64,000 nucleotides of DNA from Micromonospora sp. WMMA1947 (GCF_027497355.1 NZ_CP114909.1:1116001-1180000), one strand, 5' to 3'. Positions 1-9,174 are shown, counted from the stretch's first letter. Numbers and translations: made by a program. Notes: generated by a model from the sequence alone, not told the origin.

Positions 1-505
1 TCGGGTCGCCGGGGATGGTGGCCAGGCCGAAGTCGGTGAGCACCACGCGGCCGTCCTCGCCGAGCAGCACGTTGCCCGGCTTGACGTCGCGGTGCATGAT
101 GCCGGCCTTGTGCGCGGCCTTCAGCGCGTTGAGCACGCCGAGGCCGATCTCGACCGCCTTCGCCGCCGACACCGGGCCGTCCTCGGCGATGGTGTCCTGC
201 AACGACTTCGACGCCACGTACTCCATGACGATCCACGGGTCGCCGTCGGTGCGCAGCACGTCGAAGATGCGGACCACGTTGACGTTGTTGAGGCGGGCGA
301 TCGCCCGCGCCTCACGCAGCGAGCGCTCGCGCATCTCGCGGCGCTCCTCCGGAGTGAGGCCGGGGGGCGGGACCAGTTCCTTGATGGCCACGTCCCGGTG
401 CAGCACCTCGTCCCGCGCCTTCCAGACGCGGCCCATGCCGCCTTGACCGAGCGGCGTGAGAAGCCGGTACCGGTCGGCGACGAGTTGGGGGAGCGCGTTC
501 GACAT
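1..505 (-). CDS. Serine/threonine protein kinase, N-terminal part (runs off the window)
   Basis: The gene reads leftward from an ATG at 503-505 and is cut by the window edge after about 168 codons. The translation opens MSNALPQLVADRYRLLTPLG, followed by the glycine-rich loop GQGGMGRVWKA, a VAIKEL segment carrying the ATP-binding lysine, the catalytic loop HRDVKPGN and DFGLAT. This is the N lobe and start of the C lobe of a Hanks-type (PknB-like) kinase, which phosphorylates proteins on Ser/Thr. Any transmembrane or sensor region lies outside the window. It is divergent from the acyl-CoA carboxylase epsilon gene. Its kinase domain resembles that of the complete kinase at 33739. Substrates are unknown. 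Confidence 0.93.
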   Translation of the reverse strand, partial: MSNALPQLVADRYRLLTPLGQGGMGRVWKARDEVLHRDVAIKELVPPPGLTPEERREMRERSLREARAIARLNNVNVVRIFDVLRTDGDPWIVMEYVASKSLQDTIAEDGPVSAAKAVEIGLGVLNALKAAHKAGIMHRDVKPGNVLLGEDGRVVLTDFGLATIPGDP

Positions 506-585
506 CGCAGAGAACCGTACCCGGCCGCTGCGACGCCCACACCGTCGGCACGCCACTGTACGGCGAAGGTCGAATTCGCGACGCG

Positions 586-597
586 TACCCTGGGGTC
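586..597 (+). promoter_or_regulatory. Probable leaderless -10 element for accE
   Basis: TACCCT (586-591) fits the actinobacterial TANNNT -10 consensus and lies 6 nt before the ATG at 598. No Shine-Dalgarno sequence is visible. The spacing suggests transcription starting at or next to the A of the start codon. A -35 element is not obvious. Confidence 0.45.
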
Positions 598-810
598 ATG
601 TCTGCCGAGGAGCCGCTGTTCCGGATCGTCCGTGGCGTGCCCACCGCCGAGGAGCTGGCCGCTCTGGTCGGCGCGATCGTGGTGCGCACCCGCCCGGCCC
701 AGGCCGCCGCGCCGGCCCCCGTGTCGCAGTGGGCGCGCAGCGCGCGGCCCGCCCTGGCCGGGCCGGTCGCCGGCCCCGGCGCGTGGCGGGCCTCCGGCCT
801 GCCCCGCTGA
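598..810 (+). CDS. accE: Acyl-CoA carboxylase epsilon subunit
   Basis: This 70-residue protein has the two hallmarks of the small actinobacterial ACC epsilon family: an N-terminal RIVRGVPTAEELAALV segment and a C-terminal W..R.AR.....GPGAWRASGLPR tail. Known epsilon subunits tighten the complex between the biotin-carrying alpha chain and the carboxyltransferase beta chain of acetyl/propionyl-CoA carboxylase. The gene normally directly follows a beta-subunit gene. Here no beta gene lies within the window and a divergent kinase gene sits upstream. The matching alpha chain is at 9175. Start ATG 598 is the only sensible one. Confidence 0.88.
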   Translation: MSAEEPLFRIVRGVPTAEELAALVGAIVVRTRPAQAAAPAPVSQWARSARPALAGPVAGPGAWRASGLPR

Positions 811-910
811 CATCCTCCTCCGCTCGCGGCGCCGGGCGGGGCTGCCGGGATCCACGTTGAGCCATTAGCCTCACTCAGGGAAACCGTGTGGTGACGGGCA
901 GGAGGCTCCG

Positions 911-1363
911 ATGATCCCGGAGGACAACCAGCCAGCCGGCTGGCTGCGCGGCTACGGCGGCATCGAGGCCGACATCCGACAGATGCGGGAGTTCGCCGAC
1001 CGCCTCCAGGACGAGGTGACGCGCAACTACTCGCCGCACCTGTCCTACATCGCCGACGACATGAAGGCGCCGGTGCCCAACCCGGCAGACGCTTTCATCG
1101 AGTTGGTCCAGTTCCTCCAGGCCCACCACGACACCCAGACCGCGGCGGTGAGCGCGGTGTGGGATCTCGCGCCGGCGACCGGGCGGCTCGCCGACGCCGC
1201 CGGGCGGATCGCCGCCCGCTACGGCGACGCCGACGCGTTCTCCTCCGCACGCGTGGCCGACGTCGAACGGGCGCTGGCCGGGCCGTCCAGCGCCGTCGCC
1301 CGCCCGATGCCACCCCTGGCCGACCCCACAGCTCCCGAGCAGAGCCGGGTGATCCTGCCGTGA
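911..1363 (+). CDS. Small helical protein of a type VII secretion-like cassette
   Basis: The gene encodes 150 residues from an ATG preceded by GGAGG (901-905). The first 110 residues are predicted mostly helical (IEADIRQMREFADRLQDEVTR...), with a WLRGYGG motif near the N-terminus, and there is no signal peptide or membrane segment. Size and position before a substrate-like protein and a mycosin suggest an ESX/WXG100-like partner, but a classic central W-x-G turn is not evident. Its stop overlaps the next gene's GTG (GTGA at 1360-1363), indicating translational coupling. Function is inferred from context only. Confidence 0.6.
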   Translation: MIPEDNQPAGWLRGYGGIEADIRQMREFADRLQDEVTRNYSPHLSYIADDMKAPVPNPADAFIELVQFLQAHHDTQTAAVSAVWDLAPATGRLADAAGRIAARYGDADAFSSARVADVERALAGPSSAVARPMPPLADPTAPEQSRVILP

Positions 1364-2703
1364 TCGAACGGGGCAGCGGACGCACCTCCGGGCTGACCGA
1401 CTGGCGGCTGATGGACGTCCTCAGCATATGGGCGTGCGTGCAGGACCAGGACACCGCCGGCCAGTGGAAGCAGGTCGCCGGTTGGCGCAAGGTCTGCGAC
1501 CTCGCCCTGGCCCACCTGAGCCGCCTGCGCGAATACCGGCGCGGCCTCGCCGACGCGTGGCCACCGGAGACCAACGCCGCCGCGCGGGCGTACATCGCCG
1601 AACTCGACCAGCTCATCGAGCGCGTGCAGCGCACCCACGACGCCGCCGCCGCGAACTACGACGCGCTGGCCGCCGCCGCCCGCGCCATCGGCAGCGCGCG
1701 GGCCGAGCTGCAACCGCTGCACGAGGAGTACGAGAAGAAGCTGCGGCAGAAGCAGGCGTACGAGGCGACGATCGCCGACCCGAAGGCGGTGGCGGGCAGC
1801 CGGTTGCCGGAGCGGCCCCCGGTGACGGACGACGACCTGGAGCAGCTGAACGTACGGGCGCGCGGGTTGATGACGGGATTGAGCGGCGAACTCCAGCACG
1901 CCCAGGTCATGCTGCAGCGCCCACCAGCACCAGCCAGGCCGGGACCACGGGCCGACCCACATTCGTCCGACCCATATCTTGGCTCAGATCCGGCCCCAAT
2001 AATCCCTCCTATCGTCGCAGTACCGATTGCGCCGTCCGCGCCAATGACCGGACGTCGACCGAACGTCGCAGCGAACCCGCCTACTCAAGCAGGCATGCCT
2101 CATACGAGCGGCGTTATTGGCGGGGGTCCTATCTTAGGAAACGCGGGCTCAGGAGCGCCGACCCAAGCCGTGCCGCCTGGAGTCGTATCCTCGGCCACTC
2201 CTGGTACACCGTCTGGCACTCCCGGCATCCCCCTTCCCTCCGCACCCAATCGCGGCGCCAGTGTGAGCCCTCTAGGAAACGATCCAGTTGCTGGAAAGGG
2301 CACCAACCGGCCGCTTCCGCCGCGCGCAACCGCGACAAACGGGTTGATCCCTGGGGTTCCCCTCGGTCAACCCCCCACGGGCGGCCCCTATAGGCGCGTC
2401 AATCCCCCGGGTGGAGTTATCGGTGGAGGTGCGGCCGGAACTGCGCCGACAGGAGCTGCAGGGTCTCGGCCGAGTGCGGGGAGAGGTCCCAACCTCGGTG
2501 CGCATGGATTGACGCCCCTGGGCGGCGCTCCCGGCCTGCCGCCTACCCATGGGAGACAGAACAGCAAGGATGCAGGAAGAGACTCGGAACTTCGCTGGGA
2601 TCCGGATAATCCCTGGGAAGTCGAACGCGGCGTGGATCCAGTATTGGAGCCACCCGACGAAGGGCCGATCGACCCGGGACCCGCCATAGGCTTCAATCGG
2701 TGA
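1360..2703 (+). CDS. Pro/Gly-rich type VII secretion substrate-like protein
   Basis: The start is GTG 1360, chosen for its 4-nt overlap with the upstream stop; an in-frame upstream extension to 1159 is only a shadow of the preceding gene. The product has 447 residues. Residues 1-190 are helical with coiled-coil character, including a long stretch rich in Glu, Lys and Gln. Residues 195-410 are a low-complexity Pro/Gly/Thr linker. The end carries the segment NPWEVERGVDPVLEPP, a tail I recall as recurring in Micromonosporaceae proteins encoded beside mycosins. From about 1930 onward base composition is clearly less G+C-rich than in neighbouring genes. Likely secreted or a partner of the downstream protease; unproven. 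Confidence 0.62.
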   Translation: MIERGSGRTSGLTDWRLMDVLSIWACVQDQDTAGQWKQVAGWRKVCDLALAHLSRLREYRRGLADAWPPETNAAARAYIAELDQLIERVQRTHDAAAANYDALAAAARAIGSARAELQPLHEEYEKKLRQKQAYEATIADPKAVAGSRLPERPPVTDDDLEQLNVRARGLMTGLSGELQHAQVMLQRPPAPARPGPRADPHSSDPYLGSDPAPIIPPIVAVPIAPSAPMTGRRPNVAANPPTQAGMPHTSGVIGGGPILGNAGSGAPTQAVPPGVVSSATPGTPSGTPGIPLPSAPNRGASVSPLGNDPVAGKGTNRPLPPRATATNGLIPGVPLGQPPTGGPYRRVNPPGGVIGGGAAGTAPTGAAGSRPSAGRGPNLGAHGLTPLGGAPGLPPTHGRQNSKDAGRDSELRWDPDNPWEVERGVDPVLEPPDEGPIDPGPAIGFNR

Positions 2704-3848
2704 TTCTCCACGCACTGCTGATGCCGCGATTCTTGGCTGCGTCACTCGCAGTCTTGCTGGGCTCTGGCTTGACGACATCCGCCTTGCTGCCCGGCACGGA
2801 CGGGCCGGATCGGGTTAGGGGCGACCAGTGGCATCTACGCTTTTTGAAGGCTACGGAAGCCCACGGCGTCAGTCAGGGCGAAGGGGTCGTTGTAGCAGTT
2901 CCTGACACCGGAGTAGAGGCTCATCCGGATTTAGTGCGGAATCTGCTTCCGGGAACAGATGTGATTGAGGGTGGAAGCGGGGACGGCCTCCGGGATACGA
3001 ACAGCCACGGCACCGGTATGGCTGGCCTCATAGCAGCACATGGCCAGGGAGGGACTCGTGGAGCACTCGGAGTGGCACCGAGGTCCAAGATCCTCCCAAT
3101 CTTCGACACACCAGCAAACGGGCTAGGTCAGCCTGAGGATTTAGCAGGCAGTATTGAGTACGCGGTAGCTCAGCACGTGGATGTAATAAGCATCTCTGCA
3201 GCCAGCACCCCCACTCCTCGCCTGCAAACTGCAGTGAAGTCGGCACTTGAAGCGAATATCGTCGTAGTAGCCGCCGTTGGAAATATCCCGAGTGAAACCT
3301 CGATTAGCTACCCAGCATCCGAACCGGGCGTGATCGCTGTAGGCGGCGTTGACCGGAAGGGCAACAAGGCAGAATTCTCGGTTGCCGGGACGGATTTGGA
3401 TATTCTCGCACCTGCAGTCGACATCTACTCCACAAGCCTCGCAGGTCGATACCGCCGGAGCACCGGCACGTCGGATGCGACTGCGATCGTTGCCGGGGCT
3501 GCTGCTCTCATCCGCTCCAAGTACCCCAACCTCCCCGCCCAGGAAGTCGCCCACCGACTGACCGCCACCGCCGTCGACAAGGGACCACCGGGCCGCGACG
3601 ACCAGTACGGCTACGGCGTCATCGACCTCGTCGCCGCGCTCACCGCCGACGTCCCCCCACTCGGCTTCGAGTCCTCCCAGGTGACTCCACCGGCATCGGC
3701 GGAGGCAGCACCCGAGCAGGGCGGCGACAATGCCGCGACCGTACGCGGGTTCGCCACCCTGGGTGTCCTGGTGGCGGCGGGCGGCGGGTACCTGTTCTGG
3801 CGGCGGCGCCGACGTGCCGACGACCCGCCGCCCCGGGTCAGCCGGTAG
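2700..3848 (+). CDS. mycP: Mycosin-like subtilisin protease (S8), type VII secretion-associated
   Basis: This 382-residue membrane-anchored serine protease has an N-terminal signal segment, then the subtilisin triad: Asp69 in VVAVPDTGV, His103 in NSHGTGMAG and Ser258 in GTSDATA, with the oxyanion Asn195 in AAVGN. A Pro/Ala-rich stalk leads to a C-terminal transmembrane helix (VRGFATLGVLVAAGGGYLFW) and an Arg-rich tail, the usual MycP architecture. Known mycosins are required for ESX secretion and cleave ESX substrates. The GTG start overlaps the upstream stop (GTGA, 2700-2703); ATG 2721 is an alternative. No EccB/C/D/E secretion core is present nearby. The first three quarters of the gene is of lower GC than its 3' end. 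Confidence 0.87.
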   Translation: MILHALLMPRFLAASLAVLLGSGLTTSALLPGTDGPDRVRGDQWHLRFLKATEAHGVSQGEGVVVAVPDTGVEAHPDLVRNLLPGTDVIEGGSGDGLRDTNSHGTGMAGLIAAHGQGGTRGALGVAPRSKILPIFDTPANGLGQPEDLAGSIEYAVAQHVDVISISAASTPTPRLQTAVKSALEANIVVVAAVGNIPSETSISYPASEPGVIAVGGVDRKGNKAEFSVAGTDLDILAPAVDIYSTSLAGRYRRSTGTSDATAIVAGAAALIRSKYPNLPAQEVAHRLTATAVDKGPPGRDDQYGYGVIDLVAALTADVPPLGFESSQVTPPASAEAAPEQGGDNAATVRGFATLGVLVAAGGGYLFWRRRRRADDPPPRVSR

Positions 3849-3858
3849 CGTCGACGGG

Positions 3859-4515
3859 GTGTCGACCTCCGTACCGGTGCGCCTCGTGCTCGCCTCGCAG
3901 TCTCCCGCCCGCCGCAAGTTGCTTCAGGCCGCCGGGATCGAGCCCGACGTGCTGGTCAGCGGTGTGGACGAGTCGCAGGTGGTCAGCGATCGGGCCGAGG
4001 ATCTGTGCCTGGAGCTGGCCCGGCTGAAGACGCAGGCGGTACGCGATCGGCTGCGGCCCTCGCCGGACGAGCGCACGCTGGTGCTCGGCTGCGACTCGGT
4101 GCTGGCCTTCGACGGCGAGATCCTCGGCAAGCCTGATGACGCGGCGGACGCCACCCGCCGGTGGCAGCGGATGCGCGGGCGCAGCGGCGTCCTGCACACC
4201 GGCCACTGCCTGATCGACGTGACGCACGAGTCCCGCGCCGAGGCGGTCGCCTCGACCACCGTGCACTTCGCCGACATCAGCGACGACGAGATCGCCGCGT
4301 ACGTGGCGACGGGCGAGCCGCTGGCGGTGGCGGGCGCGTTCACCATCGACGGGCTGGGCGGGGCGTTCCTGACCGGGATCGAGGGCGACCCGGGCACTGT
4401 GGTGGGGCTGTCCCTGCCGTTGCTGCGCCGGCTGCTCGCCGAGGTGGAGCTGAGCATCGTCGACCTGTGGACGAAGATCGCGCCCGGGGGCCAGGAGATC
4501 GAGCATCTCGGCTAA
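3859..4515 (+). CDS. maf: Maf-family nucleotide pyrophosphatase
   Basis: This is a 218-residue Maf/Ham1-like house-cleaning enzyme. Visible motifs are the N-terminal substrate loop LVLASQSPARRKLLQAAGI, then VSGVDES, the central CDSVLAFDGEILGKP with the catalytic acidic residue, and the conserved FTIDGLGGAFLTGIEGD region. Family members hydrolyse modified or canonical nucleoside triphosphates to monophosphates, often dTTP, UTP or m5UTP. GTG 3859 puts the family N-terminus at the start; a longer upstream frame overlaps the mycosin gene and is rejected. In mycobacteria maf directly follows accE; here three genes intervene. Confidence 0.93.
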   Translation: MSTSVPVRLVLASQSPARRKLLQAAGIEPDVLVSGVDESQVVSDRAEDLCLELARLKTQAVRDRLRPSPDERTLVLGCDSVLAFDGEILGKPDDAADATRRWQRMRGRSGVLHTGHCLIDVTHESRAEAVASTTVHFADISDDEIAAYVATGEPLAVAGAFTIDGLGGAFLTGIEGDPGTVVGLSLPLLRRLLAEVELSIVDLWTKIAPGGQEIEHLG

Positions 4516-4524
4516 CGTCCGGAC

Positions 4525-5178
4525 ATGACCACGAAGCCGTTGCCGCTCACTCCGGAACTGCACGCCTACCTGGTGGCCCACGGGTCCACCCCGGACGAGG
4601 TCGTCCGGGACCTGGCCGAGGAGACCCTTGCGGCCCTGCCCGCCGAGGCGGTCATGCAGGTCGCGCCGGAGCAGGCAGCGTTCCTGACGTTCCTGACCCG
4701 GCTGCTCGGCGTACGGCAGGCCGTGGAGGTGGGCACGTTCACCGGCCTCTCCTCGCTGGCGATCGCCCGAGGACTGGCCGAGGGCGGCCGGCTGACCTGC
4801 TTCGACATCTCGGAGGAGTACACGGGCGTGGCCCGGCGCTACTGGGAGCGCGCCGGCGTGCAGGACCGGATCGAGCTACGTATCGGCCCGGCCGCGGAGA
4901 CGCTGCGCGAGCTGCCCCGCGAGCGTTACCTGGACTTCGCGTTCATCGACGCGGACAAGGTCGGGTACCCGCTCTACTGGGACGAGCTGGTGCCCCGCAT
5001 GCGTCCCGGCGCGGTGATCGCCGTCGACAACACGCTGCGCGACGGCCGGGTGCTCGCCCCGCGCAACGCCGACGACCGGGCGATCGCCGCGTTCAACGAC
5101 GCGGTGATCGCTGATGTCCGGGTCGAGGCGGTCATGCTGCCGATCGCCGACGGCGTCACGCTCGCCCGCGTGCTCTGA
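4525..5178 (+). CDS. SAM-dependent O-methyltransferase (class I, COMT-like)
   Basis: The 217-residue product matches the family 3 (caffeoyl-CoA type) O-methyltransferases. It has motif I VEVGTFTGLSSLAIARGL (SAM-binding loop), an acidic CFDIS strand, the metal-binding DFAFIDADK (catalytic Asp) and a DN pair in VIAVDNTLRDG. Such enzymes methylate catechol-type hydroxyls with a divalent metal; the substrate here cannot be told. It follows maf by 9 bp in the same direction and is probably cotranscribed. It is soluble, with no signal peptide. Confidence 0.88.
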   Translation: MTTKPLPLTPELHAYLVAHGSTPDEVVRDLAEETLAALPAEAVMQVAPEQAAFLTFLTRLLGVRQAVEVGTFTGLSSLAIARGLAEGGRLTCFDISEEYTGVARRYWERAGVQDRIELRIGPAAETLRELPRERYLDFAFIDADKVGYPLYWDELVPRMRPGAVIAVDNTLRDGRVLAPRNADDRAIAAFNDAVIADVRVEAVMLPIADGVTLARVL

Positions 5179-5244
5179 GCCGGCCGAAGACCACCTCGGC
5201 GAGGTGGCGGTATCCCTGAGCGCGGGATGCCGAAGTGGGGTCGA

Positions 5245-6528
5245 TCAAGCCGCGCGGACCGGGGCAGGCAGGGCACGCCCCAGCCGCACGGCGAGCAGCA
5301 CCGCCACCGCGATGAACGCGGGCAGCAGCAGGAACGCCGGGTGCGGGCCGACGCCGTCGGCCACCCACCCGAGCGCCACCGGCGCGATCCCGAAACCCAC
5401 ACCCATCGAGTACGCGGACCAGCCCGCCGCCTTGTCGGCGGCCGGACCGGCCACGGCCAGGGCGATCGAGATCGCCAGCGGGTAGTGCAGCGCGTTGCCG
5501 AGCCCGAGCACGACCAGCCCGGTGACCGCGAGCCACCCGACAGTGCTCCCCCAGAACAGCGCGAACCCGGCCAGGGAGACGGTGAGCGCGCCGAGCAGCA
5601 GCGGCACCGGCGCCCAGCGCAACGCCGCGCGGCCACCGGCGAGCCGGCCGGCGAACATGCCGCAGACGATCGCGGCGACCGCCGCCGAGGCCCCGCCCGC
5701 GCTCAGCCCGGCGTGGGTCCGCAGCACGTCGGCGGTCCAGAGCGACAGGCAGACCTCGATCGACCCGGTGACGGACATCAAGACCCAGGCGATCCAGTAC
5801 GCGCGCGGCAGCCGCCCCGACGACGACCGCACCCCGGGGACGGGCACCTCCGAAGCGGGGGCGGGCACGGCGGCCTCGGACGCCACCGAAGCGGGGACGG
5901 CGGGTACCCGGGTGGAGGCGGCGACGAGGACCGGTGTGCCGGCAGCCGCGACAGCGGGGGCACGTCGCGGCCCGCGTACCCGGAACGTCAGGGCGGCGAG
6001 CGCGACAAGCGTGATCAGCCCGACCTCGACGGCCATCAGCGGTCGCCAGCCGAGACCGGCGTCGACGCTCGCGCCGATCGTCAGCGGCGCGAGGATGCCC
6101 ATGCCGGCGCAGGCCGCGTTGGCCTCGGTGAGCGCGGCCGGGGCGGCGGGTCCGTGGCGGGCGGTGAGCACCACGCTGACGCCGCTGACGACCATCATGC
6201 CGAAGGTGGCGATGAGCGCGACGGCGGCGAGCGTGGCCGGTAGCGGGCGGAGCAGGCCGAGCGCGGTGACGCCGGCGGCGACACCGGCGAGGCCGAGCCA
6301 GATGGCCGCGCCGCGACCGAATCGGCGGGCGACCGGGGCGAAGAGCGCGCCACCGGCGAGCGCGCCCACCGCGATGCCGGTGCTGTGCAGACCGGCGACG
6401 GCGGCGCTGGTGCCCTGTTCGTCGCGGAGCAGCGGTACGACCGGGCCGAACCCGTAGAGGAAGAAGCCCCACAGACCGAGCTGTGCGTACGTCAGCCAGG
6501 TGATCCGGTCACGGGTGAGGCGAGGCAC
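5245..6528 (-). CDS. MFS transporter
   Basis: This 427-residue membrane protein begins VPRLTRDRITWLTYAQLGLWGFFLYGFGP and contains about 12 hydrophobic helices with a charged, Pro/Val/Ala-rich loop in the middle. GTG 6528 is preferred, because the upstream in-frame extension to 6636 crosses the end of the neighbouring permease gene. The pattern is that of a major facilitator of the YbjJ/sugar-transporter type, but the substrate is unknown. It is convergent with the methyltransferase gene and lies downstream of the ABC permease gene in the same direction. Confidence 0.82.
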   Translation of the reverse strand: MPRLTRDRITWLTYAQLGLWGFFLYGFGPVVPLLRDEQGTSAAVAGLHSTGIAVGALAGGALFAPVARRFGRGAAIWLGLAGVAAGVTALGLLRPLPATLAAVALIATFGMMVVSGVSVVLTARHGPAAPAALTEANAACAGMGILAPLTIGASVDAGLGWRPLMAVEVGLITLVALAALTFRVRGPRRAPAVAAAGTPVLVAASTRVPAVPASVASEAAVPAPASEVPVPGVRSSSGRLPRAYWIAWVLMSVTGSIEVCLSLWTADVLRTHAGLSAGGASAAVAAIVCGMFAGRLAGGRAALRWAPVPLLLGALTVSLAGFALFWGSTVGWLAVTGLVVLGLGNALHYPLAISIALAVAGPAADKAAGWSAYSMGVGFGIAPVALGWVADGVGPHPAFLLLPAFIAVAVLLAVRLGRALPAPVRAA

Positions 6529-6592
6529 TGGCCTTACGCTACGCGCGCCCGGCCGGTGCCCCGCCCCTGCTGAGAGGTAGCTCTCCCCCTGC

Positions 6593-7348
6593 TCAGCGCA
6601 CGCTACGGGCGAACTGACGGGCGGCCCAGACCACACCGGCGGCGGCGAGCACCGCGATGATGCCGAGGCCCTGCCAGACCCGGTCGTTGCCGAGGTCGCC
6701 GTTGAACAGCGCGCGGGTGCCCTCGACGGCCCAGGAGAACGGGTTCCACTTGGCCACGCCCTGCAGCCAGCCGGGGGCGAAGGTGAGCGGCAGCAGGATG
6801 CCGGAGAGCAGCAGCACCGGTTGCGCGACGGTGTTCATCAGCGGGGCGAGCGCGTCCTCGCTCTTGACCTTGAGCGCGATGCCGTAGGAGACGGCCGAGG
6901 TCATCAGCGCGATGAGGGCGAGCATCAGGTACGCCAGGAGCAGATTCCCGATGAACACGCGCAGGTCGAACGCGAGCGCCAGCAGCGTGATGATGACCGC
7001 CTGCACGATCAGCGAGACCACGTCGCGCAGCGAGCGGCCGAGCAGCAGGGCGAGCCGGCTGACCGGGGTGACCCGGGACCGCTCGATGACGCCGGCGCGC
7101 AGCTCGGCGATCAGGCCGAAGCCCTGGAACAGGCCGCCGAAGATGGCCAGCAGCACGAGCAGGCCGGGCACGAAGATCTTGTACGCGTCGGCCTGGGTGG
7201 GCGCGTTCAGCGCGGGCTTGAGCAGCGGGGCGAAGAGGAGCAGGTACATCACCGGCTGGAAGACGCCGACGAAGATCCACACCGGGTTGCGCAGCAGTAG
7301 TTGCGTCTGGCGCTGGAAGATCAGCCAGGTGTCGCGGGCGAGTTTCAT
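6593..7348 (-). CDS. ABC-2 type transporter permease (DrrB-like)
   Basis: A 251-residue inner-membrane protein with about six helices, beginning MKLARDTWLIFQRQTQLLLRNPVWIFVGVFQPVMYLLLF, which is typical of daunorubicin-resistance type permeases. The family motif around IERSRVTPVSRLALLLGRSLRDV is present. It pairs with the ATPase encoded 17 bp upstream. The start is ATG 7348; GTG 7354 is possible. Known relatives export drugs, antibiotics or lipids. Substrate unknown. Confidence 0.88.
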   Translation of the reverse strand: MKLARDTWLIFQRQTQLLLRNPVWIFVGVFQPVMYLLLFAPLLKPALNAPTQADAYKIFVPGLLVLLAIFGGLFQGFGLIAELRAGVIERSRVTPVSRLALLLGRSLRDVVSLIVQAVIITLLALAFDLRVFIGNLLLAYLMLALIALMTSAVSYGIALKVKSEDALAPLMNTVAQPVLLLSGILLPLTFAPGWLQGVAKWNPFSWAVEGTRALFNGDLGNDRVWQGLGIIAVLAAAGVVWAARQFARSVR

Positions 7349-7365
7349 GACAGCTACTCCGGGGG

Positions 7366-8325
<960 letters not shown>

Positions 8326-8429
8326 TTCTGCTCCTGGTCGTCCGGGCGGACCTGAGCGGCCGCCGATCGTCCGCGAGGACGCACGAATCCCCCGCGATTC
8401 CCGCCGAGGCTAACGCGATATAGCTCTTG

Positions 8430-8450
8430 TAGTCAACGTTGATTATGTCG
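8430..8450. promoter_or_regulatory. Candidate PadR operator upstream of the drr-like exporter
   Basis: The plus strand reads TAGTCAACGTTGATTAT..CG. It contains a perfect 10-bp palindrome, TCAACGTTGA (8433-8442), in the short gap before the ATPase gene. It aligns with TAGTCAAACTTGGTTAT..CG on the minus strand at 9066-9086, upstream of the padR gene itself. Two related sites flanking one PadR regulator support autoregulation plus exporter control. Confidence 0.6.
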
Positions 8451-9057
8451 TGTCACCGGAGCCGTCGGTCCAGCCCGACCAACCCTCGGCCCGTTCCATC
8501 CCATCCGGCAGGTACGACACTCCCGACTCGATCCGCTCCGCGATCCGCTCGCACCAGGCCGTCTCCGCCTCGGCGCGGGCCAGCCACAGCTCGAACATCC
8601 ACCCGACGTGCACCGGCTTGCGGGTGCGCACCCAGTCCGAGTCGAGCGAGGCGCGCATCGACTCGACACCGGCCCGGAGCAGGTTCGCCCGGTTGCGCAA
8701 CGCCGCCGCGGCCTCCTCGCGCGGCATCGCCGGCAGGAACGAGAACGCCGCCACGAACGGGTCCGGCGGCTCCTGGACCTGCCACCACTGCGCCCGCAGC
8801 AGCGTCTCGAACTCGTCCTCCCCCTTCGGCGTCACCTCGTACGTGGTGCGCGCCGGACGGGCGCCCACCTGCTCCACCGAGACGGTCCGGAGCAGGCCCT
8901 CGTCGGTGAGCTTGCGCAACGCGTGGTAGATCGACCCGGGCTGCACGTTCGCCCACTTGTCCGCGCTCCAGCTGAGCAACTCGCGGCGCACGTCGTAGCC
9001 GTGCACCGGCTGCATCCACCGGACCAGGCCCAGAATCATCATCCTCGTTGCCGACAC
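8443..9057 (-). CDS. PadR-family transcriptional regulator
   Basis: A 204-residue protein with an N-terminal winged helix ([20 protein letters not shown], then [18 protein letters not shown], the PadR recognition helix) and a long C-terminal helical dimerisation domain. GTG 9057 is chosen because it gives the family start; the upstream extension crosses the candidate operator. It is encoded immediately upstream of, and in the same direction as, the ABC exporter it presumably represses. PadR proteins usually release DNA on binding toxic small molecules. Confidence 0.87.
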   Translation of the reverse strand: MSATRMMILGLVRWMQPVHGYDVRRELLSWSADKWANVQPGSIYHALRKLTDEGLLRTVSVEQVGARPARTTYEVTPKGEDEFETLLRAQWWQVQEPPDPFVAAFSFLPAMPREEAAAALRNRANLLRAGVESMRASLDSDWVRTRKPVHVGWMFELWLARAEAETAWCERIAERIESGVSYLPDGMERAEGWSGWTDGSGDTT

Positions 9058-9065
9058 GGGACAAG

Positions 9066-9086
9066 CGTAATAACCAAGTTTGACTA
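9066..9086 (-). promoter_or_regulatory. Candidate PadR operator and promoter of the padR gene
   Basis: The minus strand reads TAGTCAAACTTGGTTAT..CG and shares most positions with the site at 8430-8450. It lies about 9 bp upstream of the GTG at 9057. A TTATTA or TATTAC -10-like element sits inside the site, so bound PadR would block polymerase. Confidence 0.55.
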
Positions 9087-9174
9087 CAGTGCCGCATCCC
9101 ACACTGAGCGATCGTTAGGCCTCGCAGCTCGGCCGCTAAACTCCCGGCAACGACCTCCCGGGAGGAGCCCCAAG

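Noticed and set aside
92..868. Long open frames overlapping the kinase and accE genes on both strands
   Set aside because: They are frame shadows in high-GC DNA; the kinase and epsilon-subunit motifs lie in other frames.
911..3848. Full ESX/type VII secretion locus
   Set aside because: No FtsK-like EccC ATPase, EccB/D/E or WXG100 tandem pair is encoded nearby.
8608..9174. N-terminal extension of the acyl-CoA carboxylase alpha chain
   Set aside because: The extension is antisense to padR and its residues are Arg/His-rich; the family start is GTG 9175 with a strong Shine-Dalgarno sequence.
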